The notes under the pieces were generated by a model, which was not told the DNA's origin, did not search any database, and saw only the letters and a list, made by a program, of their open reading frames with translations. Both the position numbers and the translations under genes were made by a program. Positions 52,548-61,512 of a stretch of 64,000 nucleotides of DNA are shown here, piece by piece. Position 1 is the stretch's first letter. Every line of letters starts with the position of its first letter. The stretch lies in assembly GCF_029625335.1 (NCBI RefSeq), contig NZ_CP121111.1, positions 2,232,001 to 2,296,000 on the forward strand, in the 5' to 3' direction. The stretch is from Flavobacterium nitratireducens (GTDB lineage Bacteria > Bacteroidota > Bacteroidia > Flavobacteriales > Flavobacteriaceae).

Positions 52548-53756
52548 ATGGAATTAAAAAAGACATTACGATGGTTTGGAGCAAAAGACCCTATTAGTTT
52601 GGTACAAATTAGACAAACTGGTGCTACTGGAATCGTTACGGCTTTGCATCATATTCCGAATGGTGAAGTTTGGTCGGTAGAAGAGATTATGAAGACCAAA
52701 AACAATATTGAATCCTATGGTCTTACATGGGATGTTGTCGAGAGCTTGCCAGTTCATGAAGATATTAAGAAAGGAAAGCCTAGTCGTGATCAAATTATTG
52801 CCAATTATAAAGAAAGTGTCAAAAATTTAGGTCAATGTGGTATTACAACCATTTGCTATAATTTTATGCCTGTATTGGATTGGGCCAGAACCAATTTGAA
52901 TTAAACCTTGGAAAATGGTACGGTGGCTATGTATTTTGGAGTCGATTTATTCGCCGCTTTTGATCTATTTATTTTAAACAGACCCAATGCTTCACAGGAT
53001 TATACCGATGAACAGCTAAAAAAAGCTGAGGCAGTTTATAAAACATTAACCCCTGAAGAGGCGAAGAATTTAGCCTATAATATAATAGTAGCTACCCAAT
53101 CTTTTATTGATGGTGCGGTAGGAGAAGATGAAAAAGAGCCTATTACTATCTTTTTGAAATTATTGGCAGAGTACGATGGAATCGATAAACATAAACTAAG
53201 AGAGCATTTTGCTTATTTTTTAAAGGAAGTTATTCCCGTAGCAGAAGAATCTGGTGTGCGTTTAGCCGTTCATCCAGATGACCCGCCATTTCCATTATTA
53301 GGATTGCCTCGTATTGTGAGTACAGGAGAAGATTTTGAGTGGTTGTCTACGGCTTGTCCTTCGCTTCATAACGGTATTACGTTTTGTACCGGTTCTTTAG
53401 GAGCAAGAAAAGATAATGCACTTGCAGAAATTTTTCAAAAATATGCCGAGCATGTTCATTTTCTTCATTTGAGAAGCACAAAAATACTAGACAATGGTGA
53501 TTTTTATGAAACAGAACATTTAGATCCCACAGTTGATTTGGCAGGAGTTATGAAAGCCGTTGTTGAAGAACAATTACGAAGAAAAAACACTGGAAGAATC
53601 GATTTTAATATACCCATTCGTCCGGATCATGGACATAAAATGTTAGACGACTTTAATCGAAGTGGAAATCCAGGTTATCCTTTGATAGGGAGATTAAAAG
53701 GTTTAGCTGAGTTAGCTGGATTAGAAGCAGGAATTCGTTTTATGGCGAATCAATAA
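52548..53756 (+). pseudogene. uxuA: Mannonate dehydratase with an in-frame stop codon
   Basis: From the ATG at 52548 ([18 protein letters not shown]) the frame matches mannonate dehydratase, with the TIM-barrel segments [16 protein letters not shown] and [17 protein letters not shown]. At codon 119 a TAA (52902-52904) stands where a tyrosine codon is expected (NLN-Y-TLENG). The same frame continues to 53756 with the metal-site segments LAVHPDDPPFPLLG, HFLHLRSTK and FNIPIRPDHGHKMLDD. Restored length is 402 residues. The enzyme turns D-mannonate into 2-keto-3-deoxygluconate. No uxuB, kdgK or transporter gene adjoins, so the gene could be a dispensable remnant. A TTG at 52908 could in principle restart translation but would omit part of the barrel. 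Confidence 0.85.
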
Positions 53757-53779
53757 ATGTAAGATGGAAGGGGGATTTA

Positions 53780-54760
53780 TTAAACCACCATCAAATTACA
53801 ACCACGTATATCCGAATTATCAAAACGTCCCAATACCTCAAAAGAGTTGTTGGGATATTTTTTACCCAAATCCTGCGTAGCAATAAAGGAACAAGAATTG
53901 ATGTTAGCCAAATCAATAACGTTGATTCCTCCTGTTTTTCCTTGCGGAATATAATTCAAGGCATCTTCGGTATCACGAATGAGAATTTGCATCCATGAAG
54001 GGCATTCAAAGACTCCGTTTCCGAGAGAGTATGCCTGTGAGAGTAATTCAGTCATGCCATATTCTGAATGAATAGCTGAAACGCCAAAACCCGAACACAA
54101 TATTTCATGAAGTTCTTCCCGAATCATTTCCTTGCGTTTCCCTTTCATTCCTCCGGTTTCCATGATGATGGTGTTTTGGAGTTGGAACTTCTGCTTTTCA
54201 ATTAAATCCAATAATGCATAAGTAACTCCAATAAGGATTACATTTTGTCCTGATTCATCAATTTCAATTAATTTTTTAATCAAATCATCATGATTGTGAA
54301 GGTAAAACCCACTTTCGGGATGATTGGAGCTTTTAATTAAATCTTCGACCATGTAAATTAGGGAAGAGCCTTCTCTTTCTAAATAAGATGGAAGTAAGGC
54401 TAAAACCACATAGTTTTCGATATTGCCATAAAATTCGGAGAATCCTTTTTGGTAGCTTTCTTCGTAGAGAGTTACATCTGTTACTAGGTGTTTACTGGTA
54501 ATCATACCTGTTGTTCCGCTGCTTGTAAAAGTAGTTTGGATAGGATGATTGTTAGAAACTACATTGTGGCTTTTAAAAAACTGAATGGGTAAAAAGGGAA
54601 TTTTTTCTAGTGATTTGACTTTTTGCACATCTGTATTTAGGAAATCACAGAATTTTCGATACACCGCGTTATTTTCGTGTTGAAAACGAAATATTTTTAA
54701 AGCTATTTTTTCAAATTGCTTTTGATTGGAAATCGTAAATATATCGGTAGTGCTTATCAA
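53780..54760 (-). CDS. LuxE-like acyl-protein synthetase/acyltransferase
   Basis: I take the TTG at 54760 (LISTTDIFTISNQKQFEK, 326 residues) as start because the ATG at 54823 lies inside the terminator hairpin of the upstream gene. The protein matches the acyl-protein synthetase (LuxE) family of the adenylate-forming superfamily: the P-loop-like TFTSSGTTGMITS near residue 80, then ETGGMKGKRKE and SEYGMTELLSQAY, and a late GRFDNSDIRGC. It probably activates a fatty acid or other acid as an acyl-AMP. No luxC or luxD partner lies here, so its pathway is unknown. Confidence 0.8.
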   Translation of the reverse strand: MISTTDIFTISNQKQFEKIALKIFRFQHENNAVYRKFCDFLNTDVQKVKSLEKIPFLPIQFFKSHNVVSNNHPIQTTFTSSGTTGMITSKHLVTDVTLYEESYQKGFSEFYGNIENYVVLALLPSYLEREGSSLIYMVEDLIKSSNHPESGFYLHNHDDLIKKLIEIDESGQNVILIGVTYALLDLIEKQKFQLQNTIIMETGGMKGKRKEMIREELHEILCSGFGVSAIHSEYGMTELLSQAYSLGNGVFECPSWMQILIRDTEDALNYIPQGKTGGINVIDLANINSCSFIATQDLGKKYPNNSFEVLGRFDNSDIRGCNLMVV

Positions 54761-54807
54761 GATTTTTTTTGCAAAGGTATCATTTAATCCTTTTTTTAGA
54801 AATAAAA

Positions 54808-54833
54808 AAAGCTTCAAATTCAATTGAAGCTTT
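54808..54833 (-). terminator. Rho-independent terminator of the T9SS stub gene
   Basis: AAAGCTTCAA pairs with TTGAAGCTTT around a 6-base loop, with an A-run on its left that is a U-run on the minus strand, 18 bases past the stop of the T9SS stub gene. Confidence 0.85.
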
Positions 54834-54850
54834 AGGATGTTTTTTGTTTA

Positions 54851-55195
54851 TTATCGAACAATGAGTTTTCGTGTAGCCGAACTGTTTTGTTCGTTAATCT
54901 TGATAATATACACGCCTGGTATAAGGCTGGAAATATTAAGTTCTCTAGAATTAGCATTCAGATTCGTTTGTATAACCTTTTTTCCTAACAGATCAAAAAT
55001 AATAATTTCTTTTTCGCCGTCATTTTTTGTGGTGATAGTTATCTTTCCATTGTATACAGGATTAGGATACAAATTCAAGCCCTCAATAACCGAGGAGCTA
55101 TTGGGATTGTTTTGCGTTTTATTTTCCTGAGCATTCATACTCAAGGAACAGAAAAAAACCGCTAAGAGAATAATATAAAAGTAGTTTTTTATCAT
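54851..55195 (-). CDS. Short secreted protein made almost only of a T9SS sorting domain
   Basis: I start at the ATG at 55195 (MIKNYFYIILLAVFFCSLSMNAQ); the frame extends 17 codons further without signal-peptide character. After the signal peptide there are only about 18 linker residues, then a T9SS type A sorting domain: LNLYPNPVYNGKITI, IIIFDLLGKKVIQT, SSLIPGVYIIKI and a terminal KLIV strand. No other folded domain fits in the 114 residues. It lies directly downstream of the Pho-linked lipoprotein gene and has its own terminator. It may be a minimal cargo, a decoy for the sorting machinery or the relic of a larger surface protein. Confidence 0.82.
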   Translation of the reverse strand: MIKNYFYIILLAVFFCSLSMNAQENKTQNNPNSSSVIEGLNLYPNPVYNGKITITTKNDGEKEIIIFDLLGKKVIQTNLNANSRELNISSLIPGVYIIKINEQNSSATRKLIVR

Positions 55196-55244
55196 TCTAT
55201 AAATTTTATATATCGTAAAGTTATATAAAAAATACTTACTAATC

Positions 55245-55275
55245 AAAAAAACCTCTCATTATGAGAGGTTTTTTA
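55245..55275 (-). terminator. Rho-independent terminator of the beta-helix-like lipoprotein gene
   Basis: AAAACCTCTCAT pairs with ATGAGAGGTTTT almost without loop and is flanked by A and T runs. It lies between the lipoprotein gene and the T9SS stub gene. Confidence 0.85.
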
Positions 55276-55295
55276 AGGATATTTTAATACTTCAA

Positions 55296-56459
55296 TTATT
55301 TGATTAAGCTTACTCCATCAACAGTTGCCCAAGCACCTGTTGTTAAATTAGCACCTGTTGAAGTTGTACTTGTAGTGTAAAAACCTACTGGGAAAGAAAT
55401 TGTATAACCTGTAGCTCCAGCTCCTTGTAAAGGTGTACTACCTGCAATTTTCACATCAGTTAATTTAATTTTACTTCCTGTTACTTGATCAGTATTTGTT
55501 GCAAGATCTTGGATTCTAACAGCTACTGCGTTAGCATCAGTGTATCCCTCGATTAAGATGTTAGAGTAGAAACCATTACCTTGTTTTTTAAACTGTATAG
55601 CGTCATACTCTGCTGCAGAAGATCCTCCTTCAGTTACTGTACCAGCTGCTCTTTTTAAAGTAATGTTGCTAACTACAGGGTAGAAGCTATTGTTTACTCC
55701 TTTTGCTTCTATTTCCATTCCGTAGTTTGCAGTACCTGTTTGGTAAGCATACCAGTTTGAATTGTTTTGTCCTCTCCATCCATCTTGCCAGTCGAATGAA
55801 TCGTCAGTATTTCCATAAGAGATAGCATTTTTTAAGCTTACAGTACCTCCGTAAAATTCAAAACCATCATCTGATCCTTTGTAAGCAACTAAGTTTTCAA
55901 GAACTGTTTCGCTACCTACAGCATAAAATGAAAAGGCATTCAATTCTTTAGTTCCATCTGCAATTTTTCTACCTGCGTATTCAACACGTACAAACTTTAA
56001 AGTTCCACTTGTTGCATTAGATGAACCACCATAAACTGTATTAGTTCCGTCTTCAGAAGTTGCAGTTGTAGAAGAAGAAGATGGTACAATTGCAGCATCA
56101 CCGTACATTACGATTCCACCCCATGAACCAGGAGTTTTAGTTTTTGAAGTACAAACAATAGGCTCGGCAGCAGTACCTATCATGATTAATTTACCTCCTT
56201 TTTCAACAGTTAGTGAAATTAATCCATTAGCATCATCAGCAGTTAAGATTGAGCCTGCAGCAATAGTTAAAGTTGCTCCAGATTTTACACGTACAGCACT
56301 TGTTAATTCGTAGTTTCCTTTAACCAATGTTTTGTCAGCAGTAATGTCACCAGAAAGTTGTCCTTCAACTGGTCCTAGAGCAGCTGAGTCATTTTCTGAA
56401 CTTGTACAAGAAGTTAATAATGTAGCTATTATAGATAAGCTTAAAATTAATTTTTTCAT
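55296..56459 (-). CDS. Beta-helix-like lipoprotein next to the TonB-dependent receptor
   Basis: The 387-residue protein has a lipoprotein signal peptide (lipobox LTSC, cysteine 18). The mature part is built of repeating short strands rich in glycine, asparagine and threonine (VRVKSGATLTIAAGSILTADD, GGKLIMIGTAAEPIVCTS, LENLVAYKGSDDGFEFYGG, LKNAISYGNTDDSFDWQDGW), which suggests a right-handed parallel beta-helix. It lies 171 bases downstream of the TonB-dependent receptor gene and ends at its own terminator; a promoter box is upstream. Position beside receptor, PhoB/PhoR, porin and pstS genes suggests a surface protein for phosphate or organic-phosphate capture. That is an inference; I see no phosphatase motif. 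Confidence 0.82.
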   Translation of the reverse strand: MKKLILSLSIIATLLTSCTSSENDSAALGPVEGQLSGDITADKTLVKGNYELTSAVRVKSGATLTIAAGSILTADDANGLISLTVEKGGKLIMIGTAAEPIVCTSKTKTPGSWGGIVMYGDAAIVPSSSSTTATSEDGTNTVYGGSSNATSGTLKFVRVEYAGRKIADGTKELNAFSFYAVGSETVLENLVAYKGSDDGFEFYGGTVSLKNAISYGNTDDSFDWQDGWRGQNNSNWYAYQTGTANYGMEIEAKGVNNSFYPVVSNITLKRAAGTVTEGGSSAAEYDAIQFKKQGNGFYSNILIEGYTDANAVAVRIQDLATNTDQVTGSKIKLTDVKIAGSTPLQGAGATGYTISFPVGFYTTSTTSTGANLTTGAWATVDGVSLIK

Positions 56460-56483
56460 AATTGTTTATATTTTTTACTTCAG

Positions 56484-56491
56484 CAAATTTA
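56484..56491 (-). promoter_or_regulatory. -7 promoter box, beta-helix-like lipoprotein
   Basis: On the minus strand TAAATTTG fits TAnnTTTG, 24 bases before the ATG. No good -33 TTTG is present; instead ATGTTAGGTTA (56506-56516 on the plus strand) lies just upstream, as expected for a promoter that depends on an activator. Confidence 0.55.
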
Positions 56492-56505
56492 TAGTGCTTG
56501 TATTG

Positions 56506-56516
56506 ATGTTAGGTTA
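56506..56516. promoter_or_regulatory. Candidate Pho operator (ATGTTAGGTTA)
   Basis: ATGTTAGGTTA lies about 15 bases upstream of the -7 box of the lipoprotein gene. Related ATGTTAA-type elements lie upstream of the OprP-like porin and pstS genes. The link to PhoB is inferred. Confidence 0.35.
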
Positions 56517-56599
56517 TCTTAAATTTATGAGATTGTTATGTTTAACTTGTTTTATTATTAATTAAAAGTTAAGAGAATGTTTGAGGTTTATAAAGCAAA

Positions 56600-56623
56600 A
56601 AAAACTGCCTAAGCAGTTTTTTT
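56600..56623 (-). terminator. Rho-independent terminator of the TonB-dependent receptor gene
   Basis: AAAAAACTGC pairs with GCAGTTTTTT around CTAA, 8 bases beyond the receptor stop on the minus strand. Confidence 0.85.
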
Positions 56624-56630
56624 ATATTGT

Positions 56631-59462
56631 TTAGAAAGTATAACTAATACTAAATCCTATTCCTGTTCCTTTTTTAAATTGTCTTACTGTAAGATCGTTT
56701 TCAGTAATGATTTTACTACTTGAATCACCTAGAACTCTCCTAAAGTTTTGATTTAAAATATTATCAACAGATAATTTAGTATCTATGTTTTTTGTCAATT
56801 TAGTTGTCCAAACAAAATCTAATTTATGGAATGGTTTTTCATATACATGATCAATTCCCGCAGTTCCTACAGCATATATACGGTCACCTGTTACGCTATA
56901 AACTAATGTTGTTGTGTTTTTAATTTCTTTTCCTAAATTAAATTCGTATTTTAAATCAGAGTTAATTACCCATTTTGCTGCTCCTTGTAATTCTCTTGAA
57001 GCTGAATTTTCAGCTGGATTTTTGATTAAATCAACATTTACTTTTGTATGCATTAACGAAGTATTGAAACCCCAAGAAATATTTTCTAAAACAGGATTTA
57101 TTCTTTTTAAAGAAAGAAGGAATTCTAACTCTGCTCCAAAAATTCTAGCTGATTTTGAATTATCAAATGTTGTAATTTGTCCTCCACTACTGGCACTTTG
57201 AATAAATAAACGCTCAATTGGATTTTGAATTTGTTTGCCAAATACTCCTAAAGCGATTAATTCATTGTTTTCAGGGAAAATTTCATACTTTAAATCAAAG
57301 TTGTAATTATCCGTGTTGGTTAATGATTTCCAATCTTTTTCAGAACCATAAACAGATGATGCTAATGGTTTGTTACCTAATACTGATGTACCATCAGCAT
57401 TTAAATATTCGATAGGTAATAATTCAGCAGAAGCTGGTCTTGTGATTGTTTTAGAAACTGCAAATCTCAAGTTGCTTTTTTCATTTAGAATTAATTTAGC
57501 ATTTGCCGATGGTAAAATATCTAATTTGTCATCTGTAAATGTTGAGAAATTACTATTTAATCCATATCCAAGACGTCTGAATTTGATTTCTCTTAAAGAT
57601 TTTTCAGCACGAATACCTCCGTTGATTTCGAAGTTTTCACCAAAATTCCAAAATAAATTGAAATATCCTGCTTGAACGTTTTGGTATAATTTTGATTTAT
57701 AATCTTCGTTAGATGTTTCTGTAAAACGAATGTTTCCGTTTTCAACGCTATTATCGATCACTCTATTTACTTCATTGATATTTGTAGTAAAACTTGGTAA
57801 TGAACTTGATATTGGTCTTCCAAATAAAAATCTATAAGAAGAAATTTCCTCGTTGCTAAATCCATTATAACCTACCGATAATTTATTTTCTTTATCATCT
57901 GAAGTAGTACTAATGATGTAGTTATATTCTAATTTACCAGAAAAGAAACGATCTCCCGAAATATCTAAGTATTGTCTAATTAAGTTGTTTCCTCCATAAT
58001 TAGCTGTTATTTCTTCTCCATTTAGTTCTCCAACTAAGAACTTTCTATCAGGTTGACCAAAAGAAGTTTTAACATATGAAAAACCTCCTTTAATGCTATG
58101 TCTTTTATCTTCTGTTAGGTTGTAACTACCTAAGATTTGATTATTCCAATATTGAGTTTCTTCAAATTGATTTAATCTTATAATTAAATTAGGACGGGTT
58201 GTCTGGCTATTTGTGTAACCAAACTGATCTTCTATTTTTGAAGATGTAGCTCTTAATAAGAATGAATTTAAGCTGATATCAAAACGGTCTGTTTTATATT
58301 TGATATTTCCTAAGGTTGAAATTGTATTTTTGTATTCGTAAGAGCTGTTTGCTAAATTGTTGTCATAATTTCCTTGACCAAAATTGAATGTTCTTTCAAC
58401 TCCTTTTCTAACTTGGTAAGTGTTGTCCTGATTCAAACTAAGTAAATAGCTCAATTTGTTATTTTCTTTACCAATTTTTAGGTTATCTCCATGAATAAAA
58501 TTGATGCTTGTATTTAGTGGGCTTGTATTCGAATTTACATCCCAATTTGAGTTTTTGTTGTAATCAAAATATTCTGCAGGTGATTGAATGTATCCAGATG
58601 GTTTTCCACCAAAATATCCTGGTAAACTTTTGTCATTACCTAAGAATCCTAAATATCCTTTTGTAGAACTAACTTCTTGTGCTTTTAAAAATCTTTCCCC
58701 GTTATTGTTGGTAACGTGAGTAAAACCTACAGAAATTTTAGTTAATCTGTTTTTAGCTTCATTAGTTTCAATGTTAACAGTAGCTCCAGCAAAATCTCCT
58801 GAAATGTCAGGATTAAATGTTTTGTAGATGTTTAATACACCAACAATATCTGTAGGGAACAATTCTGTTGGAATGATTTTTTTGAAAGGACTATTAGATG
58901 GGGCTTGTAAGCCGTTAATTAATAAATTGTTGTATCTGTCTTCAAGTCCACGAACAAATAAACCACGGCCATCTACTTTTGCAATTCCTGTTACTTTTGT
59001 TAAACCTTCCTCAACATCACTAACTCCTTTTCTTGATAGTTCTTGAGCTCCAATAGCTTGTTTTATTTCTACAGCATTTTTTTGTTCTAACAATAAAGCT
59101 GTTTCTTTTTGACGATTTACTGTAGAGGTGATGACAACATCTTTAAGTGCATAAGCCCCTGAAGATAATGCCTGATCCAATACTAATTTTTCACCGGCAG
59201 CTATCTTTATAGCTACTTCTTTAGGTTCGTAGCCTACAAATGTAAACTGTACTACATAACTTCCAGGAGCAATACTAATAGTGTATTTTCCTTCTATATC
59301 TGTAGTAGCACTAATTTGAGTTCCTTTTATAAAAACATTGGCAAATGGTAATGTCTCATTATTAGAATCCTTGTCTGTTATTACTCCTGAAATCGTACCT
59401 TTACCTTGTGCAAAACTCAATGCAGTAATAAAAAATGTTAAAATGATAAATCTAATTTTCAT
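56631..59462 (-). CDS. TonB-dependent receptor with carboxypeptidase-like regulatory domain
   Basis: The 943-residue protein begins with a signal peptide (MKIRFIILTFFITALSFAQ). The carboxypeptidase-regulatory-like domain follows (about 20-110, with GTISGVITDKDSNNETLPFANV and VVQFTFVGYEPKEV), then the plug (about 115-260, SRKGVSDVEEGLTKVTGI, FVRGLEDRYNNLLINGL) and a 22-strand barrel ending in a phenylalanine (ISYTF). It takes up a ligand across the outer membrane using TonB energy. No SusD gene accompanies it, unlike glycan receptors; the next gene is a lipoprotein of different type. It faces the phoB-like gene across a 177-base divergent region, which suggests a phosphate-related substrate. 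Direct evidence for the substrate is missing. Confidence 0.9.
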   Translation of the reverse strand: MKIRFIILTFFITALSFAQGKGTISGVITDKDSNNETLPFANVFIKGTQISATTDIEGKYTISIAPGSYVVQFTFVGYEPKEVAIKIAAGEKLVLDQALSSGAYALKDVVITSTVNRQKETALLLEQKNAVEIKQAIGAQELSRKGVSDVEEGLTKVTGIAKVDGRGLFVRGLEDRYNNLLINGLQAPSNSPFKKIIPTELFPTDIVGVLNIYKTFNPDISGDFAGATVNIETNEAKNRLTKISVGFTHVTNNNGERFLKAQEVSSTKGYLGFLGNDKSLPGYFGGKPSGYIQSPAEYFDYNKNSNWDVNSNTSPLNTSINFIHGDNLKIGKENNKLSYLLSLNQDNTYQVRKGVERTFNFGQGNYDNNLANSSYEYKNTISTLGNIKYKTDRFDISLNSFLLRATSSKIEDQFGYTNSQTTRPNLIIRLNQFEETQYWNNQILGSYNLTEDKRHSIKGGFSYVKTSFGQPDRKFLVGELNGEEITANYGGNNLIRQYLDISGDRFFSGKLEYNYIISTTSDDKENKLSVGYNGFSNEEISSYRFLFGRPISSSLPSFTTNINEVNRVIDNSVENGNIRFTETSNEDYKSKLYQNVQAGYFNLFWNFGENFEINGGIRAEKSLREIKFRRLGYGLNSNFSTFTDDKLDILPSANAKLILNEKSNLRFAVSKTITRPASAELLPIEYLNADGTSVLGNKPLASSVYGSEKDWKSLTNTDNYNFDLKYEIFPENNELIALGVFGKQIQNPIERLFIQSASSGGQITTFDNSKSARIFGAELEFLLSLKRINPVLENISWGFNTSLMHTKVNVDLIKNPAENSASRELQGAAKWVINSDLKYEFNLGKEIKNTTTLVYSVTGDRIYAVGTAGIDHVYEKPFHKLDFVWTTKLTKNIDTKLSVDNILNQNFRRVLGDSSSKIITENDLTVRQFKKGTGIGFSISYTF

Positions 59463-59639
59463 GTTTTGTTAAATTTTTTGCAAAGAAATGGTAGCTTTGT
59501 AAAGTTCATGTTAATCACTTGTTACGATTATGTTGCTCCAGTATTACTAAATTGTTATCTCTTTAAATTACGGTTAACACGACTTTTGGGCTGTTTTTTT
59601 ATTATTACATTTACATCGCAAAAGAAAATTTGCTAGATT

Positions 59640-60326
59640 ATGAAAAAGAAAAACACGAAGATTTTATTGGTTGATGACGAACCAGATATTTTAGAAATTG
59701 TTGGTTATAACCTTACTCAAGAGGGCTACCAAATTGTTACTGCTTCTAATGGTAAAGAGGCTATAGCTAAGGCTAAAAAAGAATTACCAGATCTAATTAT
59801 TATGGATGTGATGATGCCTGAAATGGATGGCATGGAAGCTTGTGAAAACATTAGAAACATTCCTGAACTGAGAGAAGTTATTATAACTTTCTTAACTGCT
59901 CGAAGTGAAGATTATTCACAAGTAGCTGGTTTTGACGCTGGAGCTGACGATTATATTACTAAACCTATTAAACCAAAATTACTAGTAAGTAAGGTAAAAG
60001 CTTTATTGCGAAGACTTAAAGAATCAGGTGAGCAAGACAGTGAAACTTTGAATGTAGGTGGAATCGAAATTAATCGTGAGGAATATAAAATTATTAAAGA
60101 CGATGTTGAGATTGCGTTACCTAGAAAGGAATTTGAATTGTTCTATTTATTAGCTTCAAAACCTGGAAAAGTATTTAAAAGAGATGAGATTTTAGATAAA
60201 GTTTGGGGCAACGAGGTAGTAGTAGGAGGAAGAACAATAGATGTTCATATTAGAAAACTTCGCGAGAAAATAGGCGATGACCTTTTTAAAACTATAAAAG
60301 GAGTAGGTTATAAGTTTGAAGTATAA
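59640..60326 (+). CDS. phoB: PhoB-like response regulator (OmpR family)
   Basis: The 228-residue protein has a receiver domain with the acidic pair D12-D13, the phosphorylated D56 (IIMDVMMPEMDG), a threonine in FLTARSE and the lysine in DYITKPI. The C-terminal winged helix (about 135-228) carries RKEFELFYLLASKPGKVFKRDEIL and GGRTIDVHIRKLREKIG. The linked histidine kinase, porin and pstS genes support a PhoB role in sensing phosphate limitation. It lies divergent from the TonB-dependent receptor gene and 47 bases upstream of the kinase gene. Confidence 0.92.
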   Translation: MKKKNTKILLVDDEPDILEIVGYNLTQEGYQIVTASNGKEAIAKAKKELPDLIIMDVMMPEMDGMEACENIRNIPELREVIITFLTARSEDYSQVAGFDAGADDYITKPIKPKLLVSKVKALLRRLKESGEQDSETLNVGGIEINREEYKIIKDDVEIALPRKEFELFYLLASKPGKVFKRDEILDKVWGNEVVVGGRTIDVHIRKLREKIGDDLFKTIKGVGYKFEV

Positions 60327-60373
60327 CATATATATGTATATTTACTTCAGTATAATCAAGAACAATTTATTAA

Positions 60374-61489
60374 ATGAAAATTAGCTTTAAAAAAACATAT
60401 AAGTTCGCCATTAAGTCGGCATTTTATATTAGTGTTTTTTCTACTGCCTTTGTTCTTTTTTTAGCAATGCTTATTTTTAATACTAGTCCTAAAAGCTTAT
60501 GGACTTTTGGGATAGTATTTGTATTTGTAATTTATCTCTTTTCCTTTTTGGTGTTACAATATCGTGTAGAGAAATTTATTTACAGAAGAGTAAAGAAAAT
60601 TTACGACGATGTTTCTCTCCTAGAATCTAGTACACTTATTAATCAGCCTATCACAACGGATATGGAAACTTTAACACGTGAAGTGAAGAAGTTTGCCACA
60701 GATAAGAAACTAGAAATCGAAATGCTGCAAGTTCGTGAGGAATACCGAAGAGAGTTCTTAGGAAATATTTCTCATGAATTAAAAACACCTCTTTTTACCG
60801 TTCAAGGATATATTTCTACCTTGCTTGACGGAGCGATGGAAGACAAAACAATTCGTAAAAAATATTTAAAACGTGCCGACAAAGGTGTGGAGCGTCTTAT
60901 ATATATAGTAGAAGATTTGGATATGATTACCAAATTAGAGTCTGGAGATTTGAATTTGGATATTACTGAATTTGATATTGTCGAATTAATTCGAAATGTT
61001 TTTGACTTGTTAGAAATGAAAGCCGACAAGAAAAAAATTACCCTTTGTTTCGAAAACGAGTACATCCGTCCTAATTTTGTTAAAGCAGATAAAGATAGAA
61101 TTCAGCAAGTGATTGAAAACTTGATTGTAAATTCTATTAAGTATGGTAAAAAAGACGGGACAACAGAAGTGGCCGTAGTCAATTTGACTAAAGAAAAAGT
61201 GTTAGTTCGAATTACTGACGATGGTGAAGGAATTGAAAAACAAAATATCCCAAGGCTTTTTGAGCGTTTTTATCGTGTAAATAAGAGCGGGTCTAGAGCC
61301 GAAGGAGGTTCTGGTTTAGGATTGGCTATTGTAAAACACATCATCGAAGCCCATAAAGAAAAGATTTATGTGGAAAGTGAATTTGGAGTTGGTTCTGAGT
61401 TTTCTTTTACAATTGAAAAAGCAGTTAAAAAAGAACAGGAAAAACAAAAACAAGAAGAAATTATTATCGAGGACGAAGACGAAGAGTAG
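60374..61489 (+). CDS. phoR: PhoR-like sensor histidine kinase
   Basis: The 371-residue protein has two N-terminal membrane helices (about 14-36 and 43-62) with only a very short periplasmic loop. A coiled coil follows, then the dimerisation domain with H134 in GNISHELKTPLFTVQGY, and the ATPase domain with N (VIENLIVNSIKYG), G1 (DDGEGI), F (FERFYRV) and G2 (GGSGLGLAIVKHI) boxes. A glutamate-rich tail ends the protein. The tiny loop suggests sensing through the membrane or through the Pst system, as in PhoR. No HAMP or PAS domain is evident. A strong terminator follows. Confidence 0.9.
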   Translation: MKISFKKTYKFAIKSAFYISVFSTAFVLFLAMLIFNTSPKSLWTFGIVFVFVIYLFSFLVLQYRVEKFIYRRVKKIYDDVSLLESSTLINQPITTDMETLTREVKKFATDKKLEIEMLQVREEYRREFLGNISHELKTPLFTVQGYISTLLDGAMEDKTIRKKYLKRADKGVERLIYIVEDLDMITKLESGDLNLDITEFDIVELIRNVFDLLEMKADKKKITLCFENEYIRPNFVKADKDRIQQVIENLIVNSIKYGKKDGTTEVAVVNLTKEKVLVRITDDGEGIEKQNIPRLFERFYRVNKSGSRAEGGSGLGLAIVKHIIEAHKEKIYVESEFGVGSEFSFTIEKAVKKEQEKQKQEEIIIEDEDEE

Positions 61490-61512
61490 TCTTTATTTCC
61501 TTTTTTAATACC

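Noticed and set aside
52908..53756. Separate gene starting at TTG just after the uxuA stop
   Set aside because: The frame is the same as uxuA and the protein would lack the first part of the barrel, including conserved metal-proximal segments; it is better read as the second half of one gene.
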